A stretch of DNA of 64,000 nucleotides from Thioalkalivibrio sp. ALJ21 (lineage in GTDB: Bacteria > Pseudomonadota > Gammaproteobacteria > Ectothiorhodospirales > Ectothiorhodospiraceae): positions 124,001-188,000 of the forward strand of contig NZ_KB905157.1 of the NCBI RefSeq assembly GCF_000378605.1, given 5' to 3'. Below are positions 53,594 through 61,992 of the stretch, piece after piece; position 1 is the stretch's first letter, and each line of letters begins with the position of its first letter. Position numbers and translations under genes: made by a program. Under the pieces are notes generated by a model. That model was not told the DNA's origin. It ran no database searches and saw nothing but the letters and a program-made list of their open reading frames with translations.

Positions 53594-54841
53594 ATGATCC
53601 CCCCGCTCCATTCTGTCGCCCGCCGCGCCCTGATGACCCTCTCCCTGGCCGTGTGCGTGGCCGCCATGCCGGCGATGGCGGATGAGCCCCTGCCGGTTCC
53701 GGGCAGTGGTGGGGCCATGCCGAGCGGGATCCCCAGCCCGCCCTCTGATGTGACGGCGAAGAGCTATGCATTGATGGACTTTGACTCGGGTCTGATGCTG
53801 GCCTCGCGCGAGGCGGATGTTGATCGCGAACCGGCCAGCCTGACCAAGCTGATGACGGCCTATGTCGTGTTCGGCGAGATTCGTGACGGGCGGCTGGGGC
53901 TCGAGGACACGGTGACGATCAGTGAGCGGGCCTGGCGCACGGGCATGCGGGGTGCGTCGCGCATGTTCATCGAGGTCGGCGACGAGGTGAAGGTCGAGGA
54001 CCTGCTGCGCGGGATGATTATCCAGTCCGGCAACGATGCCTCCACTGCGCTGGCCGAGGCCGTGGCCGGTTCCGAAGGGGCGTTCGTCGACATGATGAAC
54101 AACCAGGCGCGTGAACTCGGGATGACGCGCTCGTATTTCACCAACTCGCACGGGCTGCCGTCCGACGAGCCACAGTCCACCTCCGCTCAGGACATGGCGC
54201 TGCTGGCGCGGGCGTTGATTCGCGAGTTCCCCGATCTTTACGGCTATTACAGCGAGCGCTCGTTCGAGTTCAACGATATCTCGCAGAGCAATCGGAACAT
54301 GCTCCTGTGGCGTGACGCCGGTTTCGATGGCCTGAAGACGGGCTGGACCTCCGCGGCCGGGTACAACCTGGTCTCGTCGGCGAAACGCAGCGATCGCCGG
54401 CTGATCGCCGTGGTGCTGGGAATCGAGGCCTCCAATCACCAGGAGGGTGGCACGCGCCGGGCCAACGAGTCGCAGGCCCTGGTCAACTGGGGCATGCGTT
54501 TTACCGAACCGCAGCGGCTGTTCGAGGCGGGCACGCAGCTGGGCAGCCCGCGCGTCTATCGTGGTGCGGATAGCGAGGTGTCCGTCGGGCTAGCCGAGGA
54601 CTTCTGGGTGATCGTGCCCCCGGGTCGCGGTGACAACCTTGAAGCCACGATGGAGCTGAACCAGCCGCTGGAAGCGCCGCTGGCCGCAGGGGCCGCTGTG
54701 GGTGAGGTGCAGGCTCGCCTGAATGGCGAGTTGATCGGGCAGCAGCCGGTCGTCGCCCTTGAAGAGGTCGAGGAGGGCGGACTGATGCGGCGCCTGTGGG
54801 ATGGTGCTGCCTTGTCGTTGCGCTCGGTCTGGCCGTTCTGA
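53594..54841 (+). CDS. dacA: D-alanyl-D-alanine carboxypeptidase (PBP5/6 family)
   Basis: 415 residues: signal peptide (about 1-29, ending AMA), serine peptidase S11 domain with S82-L-T-K85, SGN and KTG (GLKTGWT), then a beta-rich domain and a C-terminal amphipathic helix (GGLMRRLWDGAALSLRSVWPF, in two parts) that anchors it to the inner membrane. It trims terminal D-Ala from pentapeptides. Confidence 0.95.
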   Translation: MIPPLHSVARRALMTLSLAVCVAAMPAMADEPLPVPGSGGAMPSGIPSPPSDVTAKSYALMDFDSGLMLASREADVDREPASLTKLMTAYVVFGEIRDGRLGLEDTVTISERAWRTGMRGASRMFIEVGDEVKVEDLLRGMIIQSGNDASTALAEAVAGSEGAFVDMMNNQARELGMTRSYFTNSHGLPSDEPQSTSAQDMALLARALIREFPDLYGYYSERSFEFNDISQSNRNMLLWRDAGFDGLKTGWTSAAGYNLVSSAKRSDRRLIAVVLGIEASNHQEGGTRRANESQALVNWGMRFTEPQRLFEAGTQLGSPRVYRGADSEVSVGLAEDFWVIVPPGRGDNLEATMELNQPLEAPLAAGAAVGEVQARLNGELIGQQPVVALEEVEEGGLMRRLWDGAALSLRSVWPF

Positions 54842-54853
54842 TTCGGAGCGAGT

Positions 54854-55738
54854 GTGAGCGTTGCGTATTTCAATGGCGAGTTTATGCCGCTCGAATCCGT
54901 GCGGATCTCGCCGCTGGATCGCGGGTTTCTGTTCGGGGACTCGGTCTACGAGGTGATTCCCAGCTACGCCGGCCAGTTGTTTCTGCTGACGCAACACCTG
55001 GAGCGACTGCAGCGCTCGCTGGGCGCCATCCGCCTCGAATCGCCGCTGTCGCTCGACCAGTGGCGGGCCATGCTGGAAGAGCTCGTCCGGCGCAACGAGG
55101 GGGATGAGCCCACCGATCTCGGCCTGTACCTGCAGGTCACGCGCGGGGTTGCCCCGCGCGACCACGCCTTTCCCGCCGCCGGACCACCCACGGTCTTTGC
55201 GATGGCGAACCCGATCGCGCCACTGCCGGACACGATCCGCCAGGCCGGGGTCGCTGCGGTCACGGGGCCCGACACGCGCTGGTCCCGCTGTGACATCAAG
55301 GCCACTACGCTGCTGGCCAACGTGCTCGCGCGTCAGGAGGCCCGCGAACAGGATGCAGTCGAGGCCATCCTGTTGCGTGATGGGCAGGTGACGGAGGGTG
55401 CGGCCAGCAATGTGTTCGCCCTGGTCGATGGCACGCTGGTCACGCCTCCGCTGGCAGCATCGCTGCTTCCGGGGGTGACCAGGGCCCTGGTCCTGCGCCT
55501 GGCCGTTCAGTGTGGTCTCGATGTCGTGGAGCGTGATCTGTCCGAGTCCGAGTTGCGTGCGGCCGACGAGATCTGGCTGACCAGTTCAACCAAGGAGCTC
55601 CTGCCGGTTTGTCGGCTCGACGGCCATCCGGTGGGAGCCGGGGTCCCGGGTCAGGCCTGGCAGGCCGTTCATGCCGCGTATCAGCAGGCAAAGTGCGACG
55701 CTCACCAGTCCCGGACGGCGGTCGAGGGGTGCGCATGA
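54854..55738 (+). CDS. dat: D-amino-acid transaminase (class IV PLP enzyme)
   Basis: 294 residues. Fold type IV PLP enzyme, catalytic Lys149 in CDIKATTLL, FNGEF and LDRGFLFGDSVYEV near the start. The family includes branched-chain aminotransferase and aminodeoxychorismate lyase, but the closest pattern is D-alanine transaminase, which links D-Ala and D-Glu pools. That suits its place beside a D-Ala carboxypeptidase gene. GTG start at 54854. Coupled to ybeD by ATGA. Confidence 0.82.
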   Translation: MSVAYFNGEFMPLESVRISPLDRGFLFGDSVYEVIPSYAGQLFLLTQHLERLQRSLGAIRLESPLSLDQWRAMLEELVRRNEGDEPTDLGLYLQVTRGVAPRDHAFPAAGPPTVFAMANPIAPLPDTIRQAGVAAVTGPDTRWSRCDIKATTLLANVLARQEAREQDAVEAILLRDGQVTEGAASNVFALVDGTLVTPPLAASLLPGVTRALVLRLAVQCGLDVVERDLSESELRAADEIWLTSSTKELLPVCRLDGHPVGAGVPGQAWQAVHAAYQQAKCDAHQSRTAVEGCA

Positions 55739-56004
55739 CAGACGAACGCGAAAGCCTGATCGAGTTTCCCTGTCGTTTTCCGATCAAGGTCATGGGGGAC
55801 TCGCACCCGGAACTCCTGGAGGCCGTGGAGGCTTGCGTGGCAGAGCATGTGCCGGACCCGGACGATGCCGTGATCCAGCAGCGCGCCTCCAGTGGCGGGC
55901 GCTTCGTCGGCATCACCATCACCTTTACCGCGACCAGTCAGGCCCAGCTCGATGACCTTTACCGGGCCCTGGGGCGCTGCGACCGGGTCCGCATGATCCT
56001 GTGA
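55735..56004 (+). CDS. ybeD: YbeD-like DUF493 protein
   Basis: 89 residues with the DUF493 ferredoxin-like pattern: [14 protein letters not shown] at the start and [15 protein letters not shown] at the end. Function unknown; conserved between dacA and lipB, and often linked to lipoate metabolism by position. Overlaps both neighbours by four bases. Confidence 0.92.
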   Translation: MTDERESLIEFPCRFPIKVMGDSHPELLEAVEACVAEHVPDPDDAVIQQRASSGGRFVGITITFTATSQAQLDDLYRALGRCDRVRMIL

Positions 56005-56714
56005 CCGGCCCGCTCGTTCCCGGCGGGCCCGTGGTCCGTCTGCTGGGTGTGCAGCCCTATGTGCCCGTCTGGCAGGCGATGCAGCTCCAGGCCCGAGAGC
56101 GGGATGCGACGCGTCCGGACGCGTTCTGGTGCGTCGAGCATCCCCCCGTCTTCACCCAGGGCCGTAATGGCCGCCCCGAGCATCTGCTGGACCCCGGCGC
56201 GACGCCGGTGGTGGCGATCGATCGCGGGGGGCAGGTGACCTGGCACGGCCCCGGGCAACTGGTCGTCTACACGCTGGTGGACCTGCCGCGTCTGGGGATC
56301 GGGGTTCGGCGGCTGGTCCAGGGCCTGGAGCAGGCGGTGATCGATACGCTCGCGCAATGGGGTATCGGCGCGCAGCGCCGGGAGAAGGCGCCGGGGGTGT
56401 ATGTAGGCGGGGCCAAGATTGCGGCGCTGGGCCTGCGCATCCGGCACGGGCGCAGCATCCACGGGCTGGCGTTGAACATCGCCCCGAGTCTGGCACCGTT
56501 TCAGCGCATGAATCCCTGTGGCTATCCCGGCCTCGCCGCGACCTCCATGCAGCAACTGCTCGGCCCGCTGGACGCCACCCGCGTCCGCGAGCAGCTGCTC
56601 GCCCATCTAGCCGAACAGCTGTTTCCCGCCGAGGCTTCGAGCATCCGGCATGAGCCCGCTTTGCCGCCCGAGCTTGTCCGGGTTCTGGCGCTGGGGCGTT
56701 GTCCTGCGTCCTGA
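56001..56714 (+). CDS. lipB: Octanoyl-ACP:protein octanoyltransferase LipB
   Basis: 237 residues with catalytic C173 (NPCGYPGL) and K139 ([12 protein letters not shown]). It moves octanoate from ACP to lipoyl domains; LipA then adds sulfur. Start is GTG overlapping ybeD as GTGA. The last seven codons and the stop (LGRCPAS) lie within the left terminal repeat of the downstream island, so the C-terminus was supplied or altered by that element. Confidence 0.94.
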   Translation: MTGPLVPGGPVVRLLGVQPYVPVWQAMQLQARERDATRPDAFWCVEHPPVFTQGRNGRPEHLLDPGATPVVAIDRGGQVTWHGPGQLVVYTLVDLPRLGIGVRRLVQGLEQAVIDTLAQWGIGAQRREKAPGVYVGGAKIAALGLRIRHGRSIHGLALNIAPSLAPFQRMNPCGYPGLAATSMQQLLGPLDATRVREQLLAHLAEQLFPAEASSIRHEPALPPELVRVLALGRCPAS

Positions 56715-56796
56715 GGCTGGACCTGGTTCGTCCTCTGGAGTTTACGGTGGCTTCGTCCGGCCGCCTGCCAAGCGCTGTCTCGGCAGCGCGCCCCGA
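56691..56796 (+). repeat. Left terminal repeat of the island
   Basis: Begins CTGGGGCGTTGTCC and contains GGAGTTTACGGTG and CGCCTGCCAAGCGCTGT. It includes the last seven codons and stop of lipB. Inverted copy at 57337-57443, also with an in-frame TGA after the LGRCPA-type codons. Confidence 0.88.
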
Positions 56797-56826
56797 GTTA
56801 CTTCTTTGCTCGTGCAAAGAAGTAAC
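56797..56826. repeat. Perfect 13-bp hairpin (left copy)
   Basis: GTTACTTCTTTGC (56797-56809), loop TCGT, GCAAAGAAGTAAC (56814-56826). The equivalent hairpin at the right end has a different stem sequence that is still perfectly paired. Confidence 0.85.
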
Positions 56827-56851
56827 CAAGAAACACGCCCGACTGCCGCGA

Positions 56852-56876
56852 CCCCGGCCCGCTATGCGGGCCGGGG
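56852..56876. repeat. GC-rich 11-bp hairpin in the island
   Basis: CCCCGGCCCGC, loop TAT, GCGGGCCGGGG, followed by TTT. It could act as a transcription terminator for lipB. Confidence 0.7.
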
Positions 56877-56889
56877 TTTCCCTCGCTCC

Positions 56890-56973
56890 GAGGGTTTTCG
56901 CGGGCGGCGCTGAAACTCGCTGCGCTGTCGCTCCGCTCAGACAGTCAGCGCCTCTCTTCCCGCGAAAACCCTC
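56890..56973. repeat. Long inverted repeat (cruciform-type) in the island
   Basis: GAGGGTTTTCGCGGG (56890-56904) pairs perfectly with CCCGCGAAAACCCTC (56959-56973). A second stem nested inside, GGCGCTGA (56906-56913) with TCAGCGCC (56945-56952), is almost continuous with it. The apex is a Cys/Leu-codon-like GCTGCGCTGTCGCTCC stretch. Confidence 0.8.
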
Positions 56974-57068
56974 TCCACTCGGCGCGACGACAACGGGGGT
57001 GAAGGTCCAAACAACGGCTGTCCCAGCGACGTAGCACATGGATGGAGGCTGGGTCTTCCGACATTTTA

Positions 57069-57098
57069 GGCACGCTCGGCCTTCGGCCATGGCGTGCC
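57069..57098. repeat. Hairpin GGCACGC/GCGTGCC in the island
   Basis: A 7-bp perfect stem (57069-57075 with 57092-57098), with an inner GGCC-TTC-GGCC stem inside it. Confidence 0.65.
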
Positions 57099-57125
57099 GC
57101 GCCCGCGAGCGGGCACCAAGGGGTG

Positions 57126-57213
57126 GGTAGGATGCCGATGAGCGTAGCGAATCGCATCAGGGTTAGCCCCGGTGTCGGGATGGTGCGTTTCGCTGCGCTC
57201 AACCGCACCCTAC
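57126..57213. repeat. Inverted pair of REP-like units
   Basis: Unit 1 (57126-57164) contains GATGCCGATGAGCGTAGCG; unit 2 (57178-57213) contains GGTGCGTTTCGCTGCGCTC. The reverse complement of unit 1 matches unit 2 at roughly three quarters of 35 positions by hand count. Each unit is itself an imperfect palindrome (GATGC/GCATC; GGTGCG/CGCACC) sharing the TTCGCTnCGCTCA core. Confidence 0.7.
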
Positions 57214-57308
57214 GGCGTTGGAGTTGGCTGCAGGCATGGGGATACTTTTGTTTTGACCTTCATCCCCCCGTATGAAGCCCCTTGCGGAATCCGGGTGCAC
57301 TTCTTTGG

Positions 57309-57336
57309 GTACTTTCTTGGGCAAGCAAGAAAGTAC
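57309..57336. repeat. Perfect 11-bp hairpin (right copy)
   Basis: GTACTTTCTTG (57309-57319), loop GGCAAG, CAAGAAAGTAC (57326-57336). It occupies the same place in the right arm as the hairpin at 56797-56826 does in the left, with different but fully compensated pairs. Confidence 0.85.
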
Positions 57337-57443
57337 CTCGGGGTGCGCTGCCGAAACAGCGCTTGGCAGGCGGCGGACCGAAGGCACCGTAAACTCCAGA
57401 TGCCGAACCAGGCCCAGCCTCAGGGCGCGGGACAACGCCCCAG
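57337..57443 (-). repeat. Right terminal repeat of the island
   Basis: Inverted copy of 56691-56796. Read on the minus strand it begins CTGGGGCGTTGTCCCGCG and carries GGAGTTTACGGTG and CGCCTGCCAAGCGCTGT. It ends 21 bases from the lipA stop codon. Confidence 0.88.
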
Positions 57444-57464
57444 TGAGAGGGGATGGCGGGCGGG

Positions 57465-58421
57465 TCAGGCGGTTTCGAGGCCCTGGGCCTGGAGGTCGGC
57501 GTGGTAGGACGAACGGACCATCGGGCCGCTCGCCACCTGCTTGAAGCCCATTTCGCGCGCGGCCTCGCCGAGGTCGTCGAACTCCTCTGGTGCCAGGAAG
57601 CGCGTGACCGGCAGATGATGGCGCGAGGGCTGCAGGTACTGGCCGAGGGTCAGCATGTCGCAGCCGTGCTCGCGCAGGTCCGCCAGGACCTCCAGAAGCT
57701 CCTCGCGGGTCTCGCCCAGCCCCAGCATCAGGCCGGACTTGGTCGGTACTCCGGGATGCTGCTCGCGGAAGCGCTTTAGCAGCTCCAGCGACCACTGATA
57801 GTCGGCGCCGGGACGCGCCTCGCGGTAAAGCCGCGGGATCGTCTCGAGGTTGTGGTTGAAGACGTCCGGCGGGGCCTGGTGCATGATCTCCAGCGCCCGG
57901 TCCATGCGGCCGCGGAAGTCGGGCACCAGGATCTCGATCTTCGTGGTCGGATTCAGCTTGCGGACCTCGCGGATGCAGTCCACGAAGTGGCCGGCGCCAC
58001 CGTCACGCAGGTCGTCGCGATCCACCGAGGTGATGACCACGTACTTCAGGCCCAGCGCCTGGATGGTCTCCGCCAGGTGACGGGGCTCATCCGGGTCGAG
58101 GGCCTCGGGGCGGCCGTGGGCGACGTCGCAGAACGGGCAGCGGCGAGTGCAGATGTCGCCCATGATCATGAAGGTAGCGGTGCCGTGGGCGAAGCATTCG
58201 CCCAGGTTCGGGCAGCTCGCCTCTTCGCAGACGGTGTGCAGCTTCTGGTCGCGCAGGATGCGCTTGATGCGCTGCACCTCGGGCCGGGCCTGGCTCTGGG
58301 CACGGATCCACTTCGGCTTGCGCTGCGGCTGCTCGGTCGGGCGGATCTTGACCGGGATGCGCGCGACCTTGTCGGCGGCGCGTTGTTTTTCGCCAGGTTG
58401 GGGGCGGGTTCGAGTATCCAT
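57465..58421 (-). CDS. lipA: Lipoyl synthase LipA
   Basis: 318 residues. Auxiliary cluster cysteines C65, C70, C76 ([12 protein letters not shown]) and radical-SAM cluster C91, C95, C98 (CTRRCPFC), plus the C-terminal RSSYHAD serine ligand. It inserts two sulfur atoms in protein-bound octanoate. Here it converges on lipB, whereas the two genes are often co-directional. Basic N-terminal extension of about 55 residues. Confidence 0.96.
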   Translation of the reverse strand: MDTRTRPQPGEKQRAADKVARIPVKIRPTEQPQRKPKWIRAQSQARPEVQRIKRILRDQKLHTVCEEASCPNLGECFAHGTATFMIMGDICTRRCPFCDVAHGRPEALDPDEPRHLAETIQALGLKYVVITSVDRDDLRDGGAGHFVDCIREVRKLNPTTKIEILVPDFRGRMDRALEIMHQAPPDVFNHNLETIPRLYREARPGADYQWSLELLKRFREQHPGVPTKSGLMLGLGETREELLEVLADLREHGCDMLTLGQYLQPSRHHLPVTRFLAPEEFDDLGEAAREMGFKQVASGPMVRSSYHADLQAQGLETA

Positions 58422-58485
58422 ATGTCTTCCCTGAGTGGGTTGCGGTCGCCCCGCCAGTGCCGGGGTGATAGCAGCGCGATCGGGG

Positions 58486-59685
58486 TCAGGCGACCTCGCG
58501 GATCAGCGCGTCGATTTCGCGGCGGGCCGTGTCGATTGCGGGCAGCTGCCCGTCGTTGTCGAGCACGAAGCCGAATCGGGTCACGGCGTTTAACTCGGCG
58601 AGTGGCGTGCGGTCCGCCAGGGCATCGTCGCCGTCGCGCGTGCAGGCGCTGCGAGCGATGCGCACGATGTCCGTCAGCGGTGCTGCCGTGGCCGTTTCCG
58701 GACCGCCGGATTCGCGAATGGCCTCCATGATATCGGATGCCAGACCCCATTGTTGGGCAACCAGTTCGCCGATCAGGCCTTCCAGGCGATAGAGGATGCG
58801 TTCGATATCCTCGGCACTGCGGTCGGGGTGGCTGCGGGCGACCTCGCCAATGATGGGTAATGCGCCGACGCGATGCAGCAGGCCGGCCAGCAGGGCCTTT
58901 TGGGGGTCGACTGCCTCGCTCTGGTCAGCCAGCACGCAGCTGATCGCCGCGATTCGGGCCGAACGGCGCCACAGGCGTTCCAGCAGGCCGTGGTAGGGGC
59001 TGTCGCGCTGGATGAAGACCTGGTGTGCGGCGAGCGCCATCACCAGTTGGCGGGTCCGTTCCAGGCCGAGGCGGGAGACCGCATCGGCCAGCCGCGAGAC
59101 CTCGCGCTGACTCCCCATGGCCGGGCTGTTGGCCACCGACAGCAGGCGCGCGGCGACACTGGGGTCTTCCTCGATGATGCGGGTGACCCGCTCGATATCG
59201 ACGTCCGGGTCCTTCAGTGCCGCCTGCAGGTGCAGCGCCACTTCCGGCAACTGCGGCAGTTGCAGTTCGCCGGAGAAGGCGCGGGTGTAGATGCTGGTGA
59301 ACAGCTCCCCTTCGAGGTCGGACAGCTCGATCTCGCTGACCTCTACGCCTTCGCGTGCACCGTCGATCAGGTTCTCGTAGACCTTGCGGTCGAACAGGGC
59401 GATACGCCCGCTACTCGCCGCGATCGCGTGGCTGTGGTAGTCGCGTTCATTGAACAGCGGGTTCAGGGATTCCGGGCTGCCGCCCTTGAGGATGACCGAC
59501 TGGCCGTCGTCAGACAGGATTACCCGGCCTTCAAGTAGAAAGATCAGATGGCGCCATTCGTCACGCGCATGCAGTTTCAGACCGGGCTTGATATCCAGGG
59601 TGCTGGCGTGCTGGAGGAGTTTGTGGTGCGCGCGCTCGCCGAGGTCGGCGAACGGGACCAGTTGTGGAAGACGTTCCTCGAGCAC
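58486..59685 (-). CDS. HDOD protein with cNMP-binding-like N-domain (copy 1)
   Basis: 399 residues. Residues about 5-110 resemble a cyclic-nucleotide-binding beta barrel ([20 protein letters not shown]) but lack a clear phosphate-binding cassette, so ligand binding is doubtful. Residues about 135-330 are an HDOD domain ([35 protein letters not shown]). GTG start with GAGG upstream. Eight bases after its paralogue. Confidence 0.78.
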   Translation of the reverse strand: MLEERLPQLVPFADLGERAHHKLLQHASTLDIKPGLKLHARDEWRHLIFLLEGRVILSDDGQSVILKGGSPESLNPLFNERDYHSHAIAASSGRIALFDRKVYENLIDGAREGVEVSEIELSDLEGELFTSIYTRAFSGELQLPQLPEVALHLQAALKDPDVDIERVTRIIEEDPSVAARLLSVANSPAMGSQREVSRLADAVSRLGLERTRQLVMALAAHQVFIQRDSPYHGLLERLWRRSARIAAISCVLADQSEAVDPQKALLAGLLHRVGALPIIGEVARSHPDRSAEDIERILYRLEGLIGELVAQQWGLASDIMEAIRESGGPETATAAPLTDIVRIARSACTRDGDDALADRTPLAELNAVTRFGFVLDNDGQLPAIDTARREIDALIREVA

Positions 59686-59693
59686 CAGCGCCT

Positions 59694-60905
59694 CTACATG
59701 TCAAAGAGTTTTTGCAATTCCGCCAGGTCGGCGGATCGGGCCTCCAGGAATGCGATCGGTTCCCCGGGAGCGGGGGCATCGATGCCCAGGAGTTCGAAAG
59801 CCTTGACCTCGGACGGGGGCGGCAGTTCCTTGCCCTCGGCCTGCAGCGCGGCGTACTGGGCGACCAGCGCGATACTGGCATAGTCGGGCTCCGCCGGCCG
59901 GTAGCCCCAGTCGCTGCTGTGTTCTGCGACGTTGACCAGGTCTCCACCCAGATCCCAGTAGTTGATAACCAGCACGCCGGCCAGATTGCGCAGGCGGCGA
60001 ATCAGACGGGCGACACGCTCGGGCTCCGGGTGATCCTCGCGTACCTCGATGAACTGGATGATCGGGACGGCCCCGATGCCGGCCACCAGGCCGGCGAGCA
60101 ATGCGCGCTCACGGTCCAGCAGCTTCAGGGAGTCGGCCACGAGATAGGCATAGGCCGATTGCAGGACCCCGTGTTGCCAGACCGCCTCCATGGCTTCACG
60201 CGTGGTGGCGTGGCGCGCCTTGAAGGCCTGCCGCATGGCCATGTTCATGGCCAGCATGCGGGTATTGCGAAAGCCCAGACGCGTCACCGCGTCACGTACC
60301 GACTGGATCTGTTGCGCACCGCGGAACAGTGGGCTGTTCGTGGCGTGCAGCAGGGCCCCGGCGATGGTCCCGTCGCGCTGGATGACATCGGTCAGCTTGT
60401 CGATGTCCGCGTCTGGGTCCTTGGTCAGCTCCTGGATGCGCAGGGCGACCTCGGGCATGGTTGGCAACTCCAGGCGATTGCTGGTGATCAGGTCGTACAG
60501 TTCGCCGAAAAAGGCGCCTTCCGTGTCATCGAGTTCGGTGTCGTGCATCACCAGCGAGGCACTGTGGGCCTGCTCCAGCGCCCCTGTGGGCACCTCCAGC
60601 ATGCGGCAGGGCTTTTCGGTGATGATGAAATCGTGCTGGCCGGCCCCGCCGTCGAACATCTGTAGTGGTGGCTCGCCGTCGCCATCGTCCACGGTAATGC
60701 GCGAAGGGGTGCCGCCGCTGACGCGTACCAGTTGCCCGCTCAGCAGAAACAGGTGCCGGTCCGCGACGTCCTGCGGACGCAGGCGCTTGCCGGCGGGCAG
60801 CTCCGGGCTGGCGCATGCCTGGGCCAGTTCCGCACGGGCGGACTCCGACAGGTGTGCGGTGAGGTCCATTTCCTGGAGCAGACTGTCGATGGTCGTCGTG
60901 TCCAT
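59694..60905 (-). CDS. HDOD protein with cNMP-binding-like N-domain (copy 2)
   Basis: 403 residues, same layout as the next gene: a barrel domain (about 10-110, LFLLSGQLVRVSGG) and HDOD domain (about 145-340, MPEVALRIQELTKDPDADID, GALLHATNSPLFRG). I chose ATG 60905 (GGAA seven bases upstream); alternatives are ATG 60935 and a GTG at 61004 that overlaps the upstream stop as GTGA. The two are diverged tandem duplicates, probably signalling proteins. Confidence 0.75.
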   Translation of the reverse strand: MDTTTIDSLLQEMDLTAHLSESARAELAQACASPELPAGKRLRPQDVADRHLFLLSGQLVRVSGGTPSRITVDDGDGEPPLQMFDGGAGQHDFIITEKPCRMLEVPTGALEQAHSASLVMHDTELDDTEGAFFGELYDLITSNRLELPTMPEVALRIQELTKDPDADIDKLTDVIQRDGTIAGALLHATNSPLFRGAQQIQSVRDAVTRLGFRNTRMLAMNMAMRQAFKARHATTREAMEAVWQHGVLQSAYAYLVADSLKLLDRERALLAGLVAGIGAVPIIQFIEVREDHPEPERVARLIRRLRNLAGVLVINYWDLGGDLVNVAEHSSDWGYRPAEPDYASIALVAQYAALQAEGKELPPPSEVKAFELLGIDAPAPGEPIAFLEARSADLAELQKLFDM

Positions 60906-61000
60906 GAGCGATTCCGTTGCCTGTGTTTCGATCATTCCCTGGTCCGGGCGGGGCGCCAGTGGGTTCGTGTCTCCCCGGATCGCTGTGCCCGGCCGCGCAA

Positions 61001-61585
61001 TCACCGCAATGGATCTTGCCGGGTATTTTGCGGGGGAGTCGCGTCTTGTGACGTGGATCTCAGTGTAGCATCCCGTGCTGGTTCAAGGCCCCCGCGACAG
61101 GCGAAGGAGGGGCGCTCGTGCGAGTCAACCAGGCCTTCGACACGCAGGAAGGCCCGCGCATCGTCGGCGTCCTCGTCAAACCAGCGTGCGGTTGATCCCA
61201 GGCGGAAGCTGTAGCCCCAGGTGTCCATGTCCCGCATCAGGCGTTCGCGACCCACTCCGGGCAGGGCATCGGCGAGCAGGATCTGCAGATAGCACACCCC
61301 GCATTCCTCCAGATCATCGCCGCCGGCATTGGTGTGCAGAGTCGCGCGGCGCTCGGGTTCCATGCAGATCAGGTGTGCGGCCTCGTGCAGAGCCGAGTGC
61401 AGCGGGGTGTCCGGGCGCACATGCACGGCCAGCCCGATGATCCCGGCCTCGGGCTCGCCCCACCAGGTCCCGGGCAGTGCGGCACCGGGCGGATGCATTA
61501 CCAGTTGTAGCCCGTAGCGTTCGAGCAGGTCGCGTAGCGGGGTTTCGATGGTGGCATCGCCGCATTCGAGAACGGTTGAGGTCAT
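61001..61585 (-). CDS. HExxH putative metallopeptidase, uncharacterised
   Basis: 194 residues. HEAAH at 67-71 (LHSALHEAAHLICM) suggests a zinc site; a Glu pair about 22 residues later (DDLEECGVCYLQ, E93/E94) could be the third ligand, as in gluzincins. The following region (RLMRDMDTWGYSFRLGS) looks conserved. No signal peptide, so cytosolic. The C-terminal 35 residues are polar and likely disordered. Substrate unknown. ATG 61585 overlaps the stop of the upstream gene. Confidence 0.6.
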   Translation of the reverse strand: MTSTVLECGDATIETPLRDLLERYGLQLVMHPPGAALPGTWWGEPEAGIIGLAVHVRPDTPLHSALHEAAHLICMEPERRATLHTNAGGDDLEECGVCYLQILLADALPGVGRERLMRDMDTWGYSFRLGSTARWFDEDADDARAFLRVEGLVDSHERPSFACRGGLEPARDATLRSTSQDATPPQNTRQDPLR

Positions 61586-61986
61586 GGGTCGGAGTTGCCG
61601 GGCAGGGCCTGGGTCTGGGCGCGGCTGCGGCGCGGGCATTCCTCCGGGTGCTCGCGGCACCAGTCATCCACCCGTTCGGCAAGGTCGTCCTGAAAGCACA
61701 GGAGGTAGAAGCGGGCCTGCTCGCGGTTCGCGATGGCCGGTCGCCCGAGGGCGTCGACCACGCCGGTGCGCAATGCGGCGATGATTGCGTTGGCGGCCTT
61801 TTTCTGCGGCCAGGCAGTGATTTGTTCCCAGGCCGCGGGGCTGAAATACAGCCGGAGCAGGTCCGGGCGCGTGGTCAGCAGCATGCGCGTGACATTGCGC
61901 AGGGTCGTCTCGGCCTCGCCCCAGTCGTGAACCAGGCCGCCCTCCAGCAGGCGTTCAATCTCCTCGCGGCCCTTGGGCGAGAGCAT
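61582..61986 (-). CDS. Uncharacterised helical protein
   Basis: 134 residues, helix-rich (EEIERLLEGGLVHDWGEAE, TLRNVTRMLLTTRPDLLRLYF), no signal or membrane segment, three cysteines late in the chain. Six bases after ibaG and overlapping the HExxH gene by ATGA, so the two are co-translated and may work together. Family not recognised. Confidence 0.6.
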   Translation of the reverse strand: MLSPKGREEIERLLEGGLVHDWGEAETTLRNVTRMLLTTRPDLLRLYFSPAAWEQITAWPQKKAANAIIAALRTGVVDALGRPAIANREQARFYLLCFQDDLAERVDDWCREHPEECPRRSRAQTQALPGNSDP

Positions 61987-61992
61987 TGCGTG

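Larger units (their letters stand above)
56691..57443. repeat. Repeat island with terminal inverted repeats between lipB and lipA
   Basis: About 753 bp with no credible gene. The left arm (56691-56796) and right arm (57337-57443) are inverted copies; by hand alignment I count about ten substitutions and small gaps over about 107 positions. Inside, in order: hairpin 56797-56826, GC hairpin 56852-56876, cruciform-type segment 56890-56973, hairpin 57069-57098, inverted REP-like pair 57126-57213, and hairpin 57309-57336. No transposase. Short open frames within it are composed of repeat sequence and are probably not genes. It resembles MITE-like or composite REP elements; I recall similar AAAGAAGTAAC-containing intergenic repeats in other gammaproteobacteria, but cannot verify this here. 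Confidence 0.85.

Noticed and set aside
56650-57275. Short open frames within the repeat island
   Set aside because: They are made of inverted-repeat sequence, lack ribosome sites of quality and are broken by the hairpins. I treat them as spurious.
59694-61004. Longer start (GTG 61004) for the second HDOD gene
   Set aside because: It overlaps the upstream stop as GTGA, which is attractive, but the added 33 residues look unstructured and ATG 60905 has a better-spaced GGAA. Not excluded.
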